51,104 nt of DNA from Actinomycetes bacterium (GTDB lineage: Bacteria; Actinomycetota; Actinomycetes; Propionibacteriales; Nocardioidaceae): contig JAEWXC010000033.1 in the NCBI GenBank assembly GCA_023396115.1, forward strand, positions 1 to 51,104. The letters run 5' to 3'. The notes beneath the pieces were generated by a model. It searched no databases. It was not told the DNA's origin and worked only from the letters and a program-made list of their open reading frames with translations. Every line of letters begins with the position of its first letter. Positions within the stretch are counted from its first letter, which is position 1. Positions 7,385 to 17,385 of the stretch are shown here, one piece after another. Position numbers and translations under genes: made by a program.

Positions 7385-8769
7385 GCGGACATGATGCCCG
7401 CGGCCTCCTCCAGTTCGACCAGAGCGACACGCACCGCGTCGGCCAACTGGTCCACGTCGGGGGCGATCTCGGGTGTGGTGATGAACCCGAAGTCGACCGA
7501 GTCCAGGTAGCTGAAGACGGTGACGTTGAGCCCCACGTCGAGCACCAGCGGACCGATCGGCAGCAGCGAGCGGAGCGGGGCGCTGGCCATGTACAGCGGG
7601 AACGACGGCCCCGGCACGTTGGAGACCACCAGGTTGATCGGGGCCAGGTTGTTCGACAGCCCGCTGGCCGTGTAGGCCCGCGACGCCAGGGACAGCAGTC
7701 CCGGCGGAGTGATGTCGGGCAGCTGCATGATCTGCTTCGCGCTCAGCGCCTTGGCCATCTCCTTGGCACCCTGGGTGGACTCGTGGATCGTCTTGATCCG
7801 GACCGCCGCGTCGGAGACGTCGGTGGCCATGTTCACCGTCATCGACGAGACCTGGTTGCCGATCACGTCGCTGCCCTCGTTGCGCGTGGAGACCGGGATC
7901 TGGGCGACCATCGGCTTGTCCGGAACCCCCTCGCGCTCGCCGAGGTAGACCCGCAGAGCGCCGGAGACCAGGGCCAGCACCACGTCGTTCAGCTTCACGT
8001 CGTAGTGGTCCTTGAGCGCCTTGACCCGGTCCAGCTCGATCCGCACCCCCGAGATCCGTCGGTGCGGGCTGATCGAGGCGTTGAACCGGGTGGTGGGCGC
8101 GGAGAAGAAGCGCGGCGGCTTGTTCTGGAAGCCGCGGACCGCGAACTGCTGCTCGACGGTCTGGCGGACCACGCGGGCGATGCGCAGCGGGGTGTGCACC
8201 GCGACGTTGACCGCCGCCGAGGTGGCCCGGCTGACCAGGTGCGGTGCGGTGCTGCCGATCGCGTGCCGCACCTCGTCGGGGGCCTCGCGCGGCTCCGGGG
8301 TGATGTCGAGCAGGATCTCGCCCAGACCGGCGCCGGAGACCCCGTCGATGATCGCGTGATGCATCTTGGTCAGCGAGGCCACGCGCCCCTTCTGCAGCCC
8401 CTCGATGATCCACAGCTCCCACAACGGCCGGGACCGGTCGAGCTTGTAGCTCATCAACCGGCTGACCAGCTCGTCGAGCTCCTTGCGGGTGCCGGGCTGG
8501 GGGACGCCGATGCGGCGGATGTGGAAGTCCGGGTCGAGGTCGGGGTCCTCGACCAGCATCGGCCGGTCCAGACCGAACGGGGCCTCCACGACCTTCCAGC
8601 GCAGCTGCGGCATCGACGGCAGCCGCTCGATCACCAGGTCCCGGACGCGCTCGAAGGAGAACTCCTCGGCACCCTCGGTCTCGTGGATCCCCACGGCGCC
8701 GATGTGCATGTGCCACCCGGACGTCTCGCCGTACCAGAACGCTGCGTCCACGCCCGACATTCGCTTCAT
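7381..8769 (-). CDS. Wax ester synthase/diacylglycerol acyltransferase (WS/DGAT)
   Basis: 462 aa. These enzymes transfer an acyl group from acyl-CoA to a fatty alcohol or to diacylglycerol, building storage wax or triacylglycerol. The catalytic HHxxxDG motif is intact (HHAIIDG, 137-143) and the N-terminal MSGVDAAFWY matches the family. The C-terminal half has the usual SNVPGP motif. ATG at 8769 is used; the MSGVD methionine three codons on is an alternative. The first gene of a two-gene unit with the kinase-like gene. A -10 hexamer lies 8 nt before the ATG and a CRP-type site just upstream. Confidence 0.92.
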   Translation of the reverse strand: MKRMSGVDAAFWYGETSGWHMHIGAVGIHETEGAEEFSFERVRDLVIERLPSMPQLRWKVVEAPFGLDRPMLVEDPDLDPDFHIRRIGVPQPGTRKELDELVSRLMSYKLDRSRPLWELWIIEGLQKGRVASLTKMHHAIIDGVSGAGLGEILLDITPEPREAPDEVRHAIGSTAPHLVSRATSAAVNVAVHTPLRIARVVRQTVEQQFAVRGFQNKPPRFFSAPTTRFNASISPHRRISGVRIELDRVKALKDHYDVKLNDVVLALVSGALRVYLGEREGVPDKPMVAQIPVSTRNEGSDVIGNQVSSMTVNMATDVSDAAVRIKTIHESTQGAKEMAKALSAKQIMQLPDITPPGLLSLASRAYTASGLSNNLAPINLVVSNVPGPSFPLYMASAPLRSLLPIGPLVLDVGLNVTVFSYLDSVDFGFITTPEIAPDVDQLADAVRVALVELEEAAGIMSA

Positions 8770-8777
8770 GGGGCCAC

Positions 8778-8801
8778 ACCCTAGGGGTGATCGCAGTCAC
8801 A
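8778..8801 (-). promoter_or_regulatory. WS/DGAT promoter with CRP-type operator
   Basis: On the minus strand TAGGGT (8778-8783) lies 8 nt before the start codon. Immediately upstream is TGTGA-N6-TCACC (8786-8801), one base off the CRP/GlxR palindrome. The site occupies the -35/-10 spacer, a position expected to repress. Predicted by eye. Confidence 0.45.
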
Positions 8802-8892
8802 TCCGGCCCGACTTCGCGAACTGGGACGGACCGGATCACACGTCACCGCAACGCGCTTGCCTCGCTGTCGGCCGCTCCGGTTGGCTGGAGCC

Positions 8893-9306
8893 ATGAGCCT
8901 GGCTGTCTCGCACACGACGTTGAACGCCCGCGACGCCCACGCCCTGTCGGTGTGGTGGGCGGACCTGCTCGGGTACGCCGAGGACCCCGACGACCCCAAC
9001 GAGCCGGGGCACGCCGAGTGCATGATCTACAGCCCCGACCTGCGCCACCGGATCCTGTTCATCGACGCCGAGGAGCTGGGGGAGAGCCGGCGGATGCACT
9101 TCGACCTCGCCTCGCCCGACGGCACCCGCGACGCCGAGGTGGCGCGGGCGATCGACCTCGGCGCCAGCCTGGTGGCCGACCGGCGCACCGAGGACGGTCG
9201 CGGCTGGGTGGTGCTGGCCGACCCCGAGGGCAACCACTTCTGCATCGTGCGCGGGGAGAGCGAGCGCGCCGCCGCGGGCGACCCGTTCGTCCCGCTGGCC
9301 CGCTGA
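8893..9306 (+). CDS. VOC/glyoxalase-like domain protein
   Basis: 137 aa. A single vicinal-oxygen-chelate domain of the Glyoxalase_6 type, seen in the segment VSHTTLNARDAHALSVWWAD at the start and WVVLADPEGNHFCIV near the end. Candidate metal ligands are the early His and the Glu of DPEGN. Substrate unknown. The ATG at 8893 is chosen; a frame extension to 8857 gives unconserved residues. The GNAT gene begins 1 nt after its stop, so the two are surely co-transcribed. It is divergent from the WS/DGAT gene. Confidence 0.85.
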   Translation: MSLAVSHTTLNARDAHALSVWWADLLGYAEDPDDPNEPGHAECMIYSPDLRHRILFIDAEELGESRRMHFDLASPDGTRDAEVARAIDLGASLVADRRTEDGRGWVVLADPEGNHFCIVRGESERAAAGDPFVPLAR

Positions 9307-9307
9307 G

Positions 9308-9856
9308 GTGGACGGCGCACGTCTGCTCACCCCGGACAAGGTCGACCTGGCCCGGGTGCACGACTCCTTCCTGGCCGCGATGGCCGAGTTCGCCGCGGAG
9401 AACCGCGGCGACCTGATCACCGACCACTGGATCGCCCGGTGGGCGCCGGACTGGGCGGACCCGGAGGTGTTCGCGGGGGCCGCCGCCGCGATCGCCGCCG
9501 ACGCCCTGCCCGCGACCCCGCGTCCCGAGGGCCACGTGCCGTGCACCTCGGCCTGGTTCGTCGACGGCGCCGCGTACCTGGGTCGGCTCTCGGTGCGCCA
9601 CGTGCTCACCGAGCGACTGCGCGAGGTCGGCGGTCACATCGGCTACGACGTGCGCCCCAGCGCCCGCCGACAGGGACACGCCACCCGGATGCTGGGCCAG
9701 GGGCTGGGGTTGGCGGCCGGGCTCGGCCTGGACCGGGTGCTGCTCACCTGCGACGAGGGGAACCTCGCCTCGGTGCGGGTGATCGAGGCCAACGGTGGGG
9801 AGTTCGAGGACGTGCGGCAGGGCAAGCGCCGCTACTGGCTCGCCACCGCCTCCTAG
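9308..9856 (+). CDS. GNAT family N-acetyltransferase
   Basis: 182 aa, GTG start one base after the VOC stop. GNAT fold: the acetyl-CoA loop is IGYDVRPSARRQGHATRML (about 116-134), which fits the Q/RxxGxG/A pattern, followed by the conserved LLTCDEGNLASVRVIEANGG segment, here quoted by its start LLTCDEGN. This resembles the large family of predicted small-molecule acetyltransferases in actinobacteria; substrate unknown. Its TAG stop also forms the first three bases of the next gene's -10 hexamer. Confidence 0.87.
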   Translation: MDGARLLTPDKVDLARVHDSFLAAMAEFAAENRGDLITDHWIARWAPDWADPEVFAGAAAAIAADALPATPRPEGHVPCTSAWFVDGAAYLGRLSVRHVLTERLREVGGHIGYDVRPSARRQGHATRMLGQGLGLAAGLGLDRVLLTCDEGNLASVRVIEANGGEFEDVRQGKRRYWLATAS

Positions 9857-9859
9857 GCT
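9854..9859 (+). promoter_or_regulatory. -10 hexamer of the APH(6)-type gene
   Basis: TAGGCT lies 6 nt before the GTG at 9866, a leaderless layout. The TAG is the stop codon of the GNAT gene. Predicted by eye. Confidence 0.5.
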
Positions 9860-9865
9860 GACCCG

Positions 9866-10780
9866 GTGCCGTTCGTCGTCCCCTCCGCCCTGCACGACCC
9901 CACCCGCGGCCCGGGGTGGACCGCCTGGTTGGACCGGCTCCCCGCACTGGTCGCCGACCTGCTCGCCGAGTGGGAGCTGCTCGCTGACGGCGATCCGTGG
10001 CACGGGTACTGCTCGGTGGTGCTGCCGGTGCGGACCCGTGCCGGGGCCGGCGCCGCACTCAAGCTGACCTGGCCCGACGACACCGAGTCGGCCCTCGAGC
10101 ACCTGGCCCTGGGCCACTGGGGTGGCCGGGGTGCGGTGGACCTGCTGCGCGCCGACCCGCACCGCCGGGCACTGCTGCTGGAGCGGCTGACCACCACCGA
10201 CCTCGCCGAGGTGTGGGACGTCGAGGCGTGCGAGGTGGTGGCCGGGTTCTACGGACGGCTGCACGTCCCCGCGTCCCCGTCCTTCGGCCGGCTCAGCGAC
10301 CAGGTGCGCCGGTGGGAGGCCCAGCTCGCCGACCTGCCGCGGACCAGCCCGCTGCCCCGTCGGATGGTGACGCACGCCCGCTCCCTGGCCCGCCGGTTCG
10401 CAGCCGACGAGGCCACCGACGGCCGGTTGGTCCACACCGACCTGCACTACGGCAACGTGCTCGCTGACGCCGCGGGCCGGTGGGTGGTGATCGACCCCAA
10501 GCCGCTCTCCGGCGACCCTCACGCCGAGCTCTCCCCGATGCTGCTCAACCGGTTCGAGGAGTTGGCCGGTGACGTACGCGGCGGGCTCCGGCGCCGGTTC
10601 GAGACGCTGGTCGACACCGCCCTGCTGGGCGAGGACCGGGCCCGGGACTGGGTGGTGCTGCGCACGGTGGTGAACGCCGCCTGGACCGTCGCCGAGGCAG
10701 CCGATGACGAGCGCGACCTCGAGCCGGCCGAGCAGGAGTGGATCACCCGGTGCCTGACCGTGGCCAAGGCGGTGCAGTAG
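9866..10780 (+). CDS. APH(6)/hydroxyurea-type antibiotic kinase-like protein
   Basis: 304 aa, GTG start. Resembles the APH(6)/Hur family, which includes streptomycin 6-kinases: catalytic loop HTDLHYGN (190-197, Asp192), metal-binding VIDPKP (208-213), and the family phrase SGDPHAELSP. An N-terminal ATP-binding lobe is present. Many chromosomal members have no proven resistance role, so streptomycin phosphorylation is only possible. It has its own leaderless promoter although it lies close behind the GNAT gene. Second kinase-fold gene within 4 kb. Confidence 0.85.
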   Translation: MPFVVPSALHDPTRGPGWTAWLDRLPALVADLLAEWELLADGDPWHGYCSVVLPVRTRAGAGAALKLTWPDDTESALEHLALGHWGGRGAVDLLRADPHRRALLLERLTTTDLAEVWDVEACEVVAGFYGRLHVPASPSFGRLSDQVRRWEAQLADLPRTSPLPRRMVTHARSLARRFAADEATDGRLVHTDLHYGNVLADAAGRWVVIDPKPLSGDPHAELSPMLLNRFEELAGDVRGGLRRRFETLVDTALLGEDRARDWVVLRTVVNAAWTVAEAADDERDLEPAEQEWITRCLTVAKAVQ

Positions 10781-10930
10781 CCACCCGGTGCCCGGGGTGG
10801 GCGCAGGTTCGGTTCCGGCGCTGCGACGTGGGAGACTGGGCGTTCGACCGTGCCTGCCCGCGCGTCGTCGTCGCGCCGCCCGGTGCCGACGTGTCGCGCC
10901 CCGTAGACCGAAAGAGCCGAGAGCCTCACC

Positions 10931-12811
<1,881 letters not shown>

Positions 12812-12818
12812 CCTCCCG

Positions 12819-12845
12819 GTGCCGGCCGGTTCACCGGGCCGGCGC
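12819..12845. terminator. Hairpin between lepA and the convergent oxidoreductase gene
   Basis: GCCGGCC (12821-12827) pairs with GGCCGGC (12837-12843) across a 9-nt loop, with partial outer pairing. It overlaps the stop of the minus-strand gene. No T-tract; terminator role is inferred from the convergent layout. Confidence 0.45.
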
Positions 12846-13718
12846 GGCCTCCATGAGGAGGTCGGCCACGGTCGCACCGGCCGCGGCCTGACCCGCGGCG
12901 GCCGCGGCCAGCACGCTGGCGCTGGGCATCGGCAGGTCGCGGTGGTGCGCCGCGTCGCCCGCCGCGAAGACGCCGGGCACGCTGGTGCGTCCCATCAGGT
13001 CCACGGCGATCCCGCCACCCTCGTGGCGCTCCAGGCCGAGCTGGTCGGCGTGCGGGGCGCTGGGGCGCAGCTCGGTGCGGACGAAGAGTCCGTCGAGCAG
13101 TTCCCGCGAGCCGTCGGGCAGCCGGGCCTCCATACGCCCGTCGACCTCGGCGACCCCGGTGATCGCGTCGAGCAGCACCACCTCGTCGGCGATGGGGCCC
13201 AGCAGCATCGACAGGTGACCCGAGAAGGGGCTGACCAGGATCCCCACGCGGGCTCCGCTCAGCTCGTGCCCGTGGCAGAACGGGCAGTGGTGGACCAGGG
13301 TGCCGAAGTGCTCGGCCAGCCCGTCGACGTCCGGCAGGTCGTCGCGCACACCGGTGGCGAGGATGAGGCGGCGGGCGGTGAGCGTCCGGCCGTCGGCCAG
13401 GTCCGCCTCGAAGCCGCCGGCGGTCAGGGCCCGGACGGTATCGACCCGGACGTCGACGGTGGAGACGCTGTCGTAGGCCTCCAGCTCGCGACGGGCGGCG
13501 GCGGCGAACTCCGCGGGCGGGGTCCCGTCGTGGGTGAGGAAGTTGTGCATGTGCCCGGCGGGGGCGTTGCGCGGGTGCCCGTCGTCGGCGAGCAGGACCC
13601 GGCGGTGCATGCGGCCCAGGGTGAGGGTGGCCTGGAGTCCGGCGGGTCCGCCGCCGACGACCAGCGCGTCGAGATCGGTGGGCAGATCGGTGGGCTGGGG
13701 GAGCAGGTTGTTGTCCAT
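12831..13718 (-). CDS. FAD-dependent thioredoxin-reductase-like disulfide oxidoreductase
   Basis: 295 aa. Flavoprotein with FAD-binding GGGPAG (22-27), NAD(P)-domain core and a C-terminal FAD motif VFAAGDA. The redox pair is CPFC (145-148) followed by HG, the arrangement in thioredoxin reductase-like enzymes that act on small disulfides (GliT/HlmI type) or on thioredoxin. The second nucleotide-binding domain is weakly conserved: GILVSP replaces the usual GxGxxA, so NADPH use is uncertain. Divergently transcribed from merR; the shared promoter has the 19-bp spacing typical of MerR control, so it is probably the regulated target. Confidence 0.85.
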   Translation of the reverse strand: MDNNLLPQPTDLPTDLDALVVGGGPAGLQATLTLGRMHRRVLLADDGHPRNAPAGHMHNFLTHDGTPPAEFAAAARRELEAYDSVSTVDVRVDTVRALTAGGFEADLADGRTLTARRLILATGVRDDLPDVDGLAEHFGTLVHHCPFCHGHELSGARVGILVSPFSGHLSMLLGPIADEVVLLDAITGVAEVDGRMEARLPDGSRELLDGLFVRTELRPSAPHADQLGLERHEGGGIAVDLMGRTSVPGVFAAGDAAHHRDLPMPSASVLAAAAAGQAAAGATVADLLMEAAPAR

Positions 13719-13725
13719 GCCCCCG

Positions 13726-13756
13726 ATCCTGTGAGTTCATGTTGACATGAAGTCAA
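13726..13756 (-). promoter_or_regulatory. MerR-type promoter/operator of the oxidoreductase gene
   Basis: On the minus strand TTGACT (13751-13756) and CAGGAT (13726-13731) are separated by 19 bp, the stretched spacing of MerR promoters. A dyad with 10-bp arms 13732-13741 and 13746-13755 (one mismatch, 4-bp centre) fills the spacer; its core is TTCATG-TTGA-CATGAA. The dyad also covers the merR start codon, so binding could shut off merR itself. Confidence 0.68.
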
Positions 13757-14253
13757 GCGGAGTCTCCATCGGTGACACGGCGACCCGGTTCGGTGTCGCC
13801 ACCCACGTCCTGCGGCACTGGGAGGACGCCGGGCTGCTGCGGCCCGAGCGCGACGGAGCGGGCCGGCGGCTGTACCGGCGTGACGACTTCGTGCGGATCG
13901 CCGCGATCCAGGCCAGCCAGTCGGCCGGCCTGAGCCTGCAGCAGATCGCCACGATGTTCGACACCACCTCCTACGGCCGCCACCAGCTGCTCGAGGAGCA
14001 CCTGGCGCACCTGGCCCGGCTGCAGGCGGAGCTGGAGGCGTCCCGCGCGGTCACCCAGCACGCCCTGGAGTGCTCCTCCCACGACCTCACGACCTGCCCG
14101 AAGTTCGCCGCGGCGCTGTCGAGCCTGTGGGAGGGCACGGGAGAGGGCACAGGCGAGGGGGAGACGCAGGACGACGGTGCCGCCGGCCGGGCGGCGTGGT
14201 CGGTCGGCCCCGGTGCGGCCCGGGCCCCGCGGCGCCTGCCGTCCTCCTCGTGA
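13747..14253 (+). CDS. MerR family transcriptional regulator
   Basis: 168 aa. N-terminal winged helix-turn-helix (about 6-72: SIGDTATRFGVATHVLRHWE then LRPERDGAGRRLYRRDD), a dimerisation helix (75-105) and two cysteines C109 and C117 (CSSHDLTTC) placed where MerR proteins sense metals or redox state. The last 40 residues are low-complexity. ATG at 13747 is the only start that keeps the full HTH; it has no ribosome binding site and lies inside its own operator dyad. Divergent from the disulfide oxidoreductase, which it probably controls; the inducer is unknown, with thiol stress a reasonable guess. Confidence 0.9.
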   Translation: MKSSGVSIGDTATRFGVATHVLRHWEDAGLLRPERDGAGRRLYRRDDFVRIAAIQASQSAGLSLQQIATMFDTTSYGRHQLLEEHLAHLARLQAELEASRAVTQHALECSSHDLTTCPKFAAALSSLWEGTGEGTGEGETQDDGAAGRAAWSVGPGAARAPRRLPSSS

Positions 14254-14337
14254 CCACCCGGTACCCCGGGTGTCCGGACAGGCGTGCCGGGAGGTCCCAA
14301 TCTGGACCGATTGCTACCGATGCGTAACTACGTGACC

Positions 14338-14343
14338 TAGATT
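14338..14343 (+). promoter_or_regulatory. Possible -10 hexamer of the acyl-CoA synthetase gene
   Basis: TAGATT lies in an AT-richer patch (about 14300-14350) 48 nt before the GTG start. No convincing -35 at the right distance. Low confidence. Confidence 0.3.
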
Positions 14344-14391
14344 ACTCCCAACGCTCTCAGGCGCCCGTCCACACACAGGAGACCTCTCGTC

Positions 14392-16212
14392 GTGACCCGA
14401 ACCATCGACACCACCTTCGTCGACTCCATGCCGCGCAACGTGGCGGTGCAGTTCCTCGACCGCGTGGAGAAGTCCGCCGACTCCGAAGCCTTCCGGTTCC
14501 CGGTGGGGGAGAACTGGGAGTCCGTCACCTGGCGTCAGGCCGGGGACGCCGTCAACGAGTGGGCCGCCGGTCTCTTCGCGCTCGGCATCGAGCCCGAGCA
14601 GCGCGTCGGCATCGCCTCGACCACCCGCTACGAGTGGATCCTGGCCGACCTGGCGGTGATGTGCGCCGGCGCGGCCACCACCACCGTCTACCCGACCACC
14701 AACGAGGAGGACACCGCCTACATCCTGGCCGACTCCGAGTGCCACGTGGTCTTCGCCGAGGACGACGAGCAGATCGCCAAGCTCGTCGCCCGCAAGGCCG
14801 AACTGCCGCACGTCAGCAAGGTGGTCACCTTCACGGGCCGTGCCGACGGAGACTGGATCATCGACACCGGCGAGCTGGCCCGGCTGGGCAAGGAGTACCT
14901 GGCCGCCAACCCGACCGCCGTGGTCGACCACGCCCAGGCCATCGAGCCGACCCAGCTGGCCACGCTCATGTACACCTCCGGCACCACCGGTCGCCCCAAG
15001 GGCGTGCGCCTTTCGCACCGCTCCTGGGTCTACGAGGGCGAGGCGATCCGTGCCCAGCAGATCCTCTCCGAGGACGACCTGGAGTTCCGCTGGCTGCCGC
15101 TGAGCCACTCCTTCGGCAAGGTGCTGATGGCGACCCAGATGGCGTGCGGCTTCTCCGCGGCCATCGACGGTCGCGTCGAGCGGATCGTCGACAACCTGGG
15201 CGTCGTCAAGCCCACCTTCATGGGTGCGGCTCCCCGGATCTTCGAGAAGGCCCACGGCAAGATCGTCACGATGCAGGCCTCCGAGGGCGGCATCAAGGAG
15301 AAGCTGTTCAAGGCCGCCTTCGCCACCGGCCTCGAGGTGGACCGGCTCAAGCGCGAGGGCAAGCCGGTGCCGTTCCTGACCGGCGTCAAGCACGGCCTGC
15401 TCGACAAGATCGTCCTGGACAAGGTGCGTCAGCGCTTCGGTGGCCGGGTGCGGTTCTTCATCTCCGGCTCCGCGGCACTGAACCAGGAGATCGCGGAGTG
15501 GTTCAACGCCGCCGGCATCCAGGTGCTGGAGGGCTACGGCCTGACCGAGACCGCGGCCGGCTCCTTCGTGAACCTGCCCTGGGACAACCGCTTCGGCTCC
15601 GTGGGCCCGGTCTTCCCGGGCTCGGAGGTGCGGATCGGGGACAACGACGAGGTGCTGGTCAAGGGTCCCGGTGTCATGGAGGGCTACCACAACCTGCCCG
15701 AGGAGACCGCCAAGGTCTTCACCGAGGACGGCTGGCTGCGCACCGGTGACAAGGGGTCGCTGGACGCCGACGGCTACCTGCGGATCACCGGCCGGATCAA
15801 GGACCTCTTCAAGACCTCCGGCGGCAAGTACGTCGCCCCGCCGATGATCGAGTCCAAGTTCAAGGCCGTGTGCCCCTACGCCAGCCAGTTCCTGGTGTTC
15901 GGCAACGAGCGCAACTACTGCGTCGCGCTGGTCACCCTCGACCCGGAGGCGATGGACGGCTGGGCCGCCGAGAACGGCATGGCCGGCGCCAGCTACACCG
16001 AGATCGTCAACTCCGAGCCGGTCCAGCGCATGGTCACCGGGTACGTCGAGGAGCTGAACACCCGCCTGAACCGGTGGGAGACGATCAAGAAGTGGCGCCT
16101 GCTCGACCACGACCTCACCATCGAGTCCGGCGAGCTGACCCCGTCGATGAAGGTGAAGCGCAACGTGGTGGAGGCCAACTACGCCCACCTGATCGAGGAG
16201 ATGTACAGCTGA
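14392..16212 (+). CDS. Long-chain fatty-acid-CoA ligase (FadD15-like)
   Basis: 606 aa, GTG start. Activates fatty acids to acyl-CoA through an acyl-adenylate. Adenylate-forming motifs are complete: YTSGTTGRPKG (P-loop-like), GYGLTETAAG, TGDKGSLDADGYLRITGR, and the C-terminal lysine region KVKRNVVEANY. Length and motif spacing match the long AMP-binding COG1022 group that includes mycobacterial FadD15. It stands alone between merR and the dioxygenase, with a possible promoter at 14338. It could feed acyl-CoA to the WS/DGAT at 7381-8769, but that link is inference. Confidence 0.93.
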   Translation: MTRTIDTTFVDSMPRNVAVQFLDRVEKSADSEAFRFPVGENWESVTWRQAGDAVNEWAAGLFALGIEPEQRVGIASTTRYEWILADLAVMCAGAATTTVYPTTNEEDTAYILADSECHVVFAEDDEQIAKLVARKAELPHVSKVVTFTGRADGDWIIDTGELARLGKEYLAANPTAVVDHAQAIEPTQLATLMYTSGTTGRPKGVRLSHRSWVYEGEAIRAQQILSEDDLEFRWLPLSHSFGKVLMATQMACGFSAAIDGRVERIVDNLGVVKPTFMGAAPRIFEKAHGKIVTMQASEGGIKEKLFKAAFATGLEVDRLKREGKPVPFLTGVKHGLLDKIVLDKVRQRFGGRVRFFISGSAALNQEIAEWFNAAGIQVLEGYGLTETAAGSFVNLPWDNRFGSVGPVFPGSEVRIGDNDEVLVKGPGVMEGYHNLPEETAKVFTEDGWLRTGDKGSLDADGYLRITGRIKDLFKTSGGKYVAPPMIESKFKAVCPYASQFLVFGNERNYCVALVTLDPEAMDGWAAENGMAGASYTEIVNSEPVQRMVTGYVEELNTRLNRWETIKKWRLLDHDLTIESGELTPSMKVKRNVVEANYAHLIEEMYS

Positions 16213-16444
16213 GTTCCCCCGGGTCCCGGCTCGGCCGGTGACCGACGATCCGCTGCGGGCGGGTGGTGACCTCCGGGTCGCCGCCCGCCCGTCGGCGTTC
16301 GGGAGCACCCTCGGGGTCGTCCGCACCTGCACCGCCGGGTCCGAGCCCTCGCACAGGCGACACACAGGCTCGGGAGGTCCCCTGGAGGGCAGGCAGCACC
16401 GTCCCGAGGTCCCGTCCGGGCCCGGCACCGCGAGGAGAGAGGCG

Positions 16445-17356
16445 ATGAGCCACCCGACCGAGCACCACCAGCACGGCGACCACGAGCCGCACGAGCACGA
16501 CCTGGGCCTCCAGCACGACCTGGACACCCTGCGCCGGCGCCGGATGGGGCGCCGTGGGCTGCTCGGCATCGTCGGCGGGATCGGCGCGGTCGCGCTGGTC
16601 GGCTGCTCGGAGGGGTCGTGGTCGAGCGGGACCAGCGGAACCTCCGCCACCACCGGGACCCCCGGGTCGCGCGACTCCCGCGGCCCCGGTGCGGGGGAGA
16701 GCACGGGTGGCAGTGCGGTGGAGGTCGCCGAGGGCGAGATCCCCGAGGAGACCGCCGGCCCCTACCCCGGCGACGGGTCGAACGGCCCGGACGTGCTGTC
16801 GGAGTCCGGGGTGGTCCGCTCCGACCTGACCAGCAGTTTCGGCTCCGCGTCCGGTGTCGCCGCCGGCGTGCCGCTGACCTTGCGGCTGCGGGTCCTGGAC
16901 CTGTCCGGGGACGACCTGAGCCCGATGGCCGGGGCCGCGGTCTACGCCTGGCACTGCGACCGGGACGGCAACTACTCGATGTACGACGGCCCGGCCCAGT
17001 CGGAGAACTACCTGCGCGGCGTGCAGGCCGCCGACGACGACGGCTGGCTCTCCTTCACCACCATCTTCCCGGCCTGCTACTCGGGGCGCTGGCCGCACGT
17101 GCACCTGGAGGTCTACGGGTCGCTGGAGGAGGCGACCTCGGTGGAGAACAAGCTGCGCACCACCCAGCTCGCCTTCCCGGCCGACGTCTGCGAGACGGTC
17201 TACGCCACCACCGGCCACGAGAGCTCGGTGAGCACCCTCTCGCAGGTCTCGCTGGACTCCGACATGGTCTTCTCCGACGGCCACTCGCTGCAGATGGCCC
17301 GGGTCTCCGGCTCGGTCGCCGACGGGCTGCTCGCGACCCTCAACCTGCCGATCTGA
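16445..17356 (+). CDS. Tat-exported lipoprotein with intradiol ring-cleavage dioxygenase domain
   Basis: 303 aa. The C-terminal domain (about 95-300) is an intradiol dioxygenase fold (protocatechuate/catechol dioxygenase type): VYAWHCDRDGNYSMYD and WPHVHLEVYG supply the expected Tyr/His iron ligands. The N-terminus is unusual: a His-rich stretch (residues 2-22, HHQHGDHEPHEHD), then RRRRMGRRGLL, a hydrophobic core and lipobox ALVGC, i.e. a Tat-type lipoprotein signal. I use ATG 16445 with GGAGAGAGG just upstream; the frame is open to 16238 but that part is not conserved. The 232-bp gap before it shows no other gene. Substrate unknown. Confidence 0.88.
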   Translation: MSHPTEHHQHGDHEPHEHDLGLQHDLDTLRRRRMGRRGLLGIVGGIGAVALVGCSEGSWSSGTSGTSATTGTPGSRDSRGPGAGESTGGSAVEVAEGEIPEETAGPYPGDGSNGPDVLSESGVVRSDLTSSFGSASGVAAGVPLTLRLRVLDLSGDDLSPMAGAAVYAWHCDRDGNYSMYDGPAQSENYLRGVQAADDDGWLSFTTIFPACYSGRWPHVHLEVYGSLEEATSVENKLRTTQLAFPADVCETVYATTGHESSVSTLSQVSLDSDMVFSDGHSLQMARVSGSVADGLLATLNLPI

Positions 17357-17385
17357 GGGCCGCCACCGCGTGGGAGGATCGGGGG

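Noticed and set aside
6437..10780. Antibiotic resistance island
   Set aside because: Two kinase-fold genes lie here but with no mobility genes, and chromosomal members of these families often have other substrates.
16238..16444. N-terminal extension of the dioxygenase gene from 16238
   Set aside because: Residues are Arg/Gly/Pro-rich and would bury the signal peptide; a good ribosome binding site is present before the ATG at 16445.
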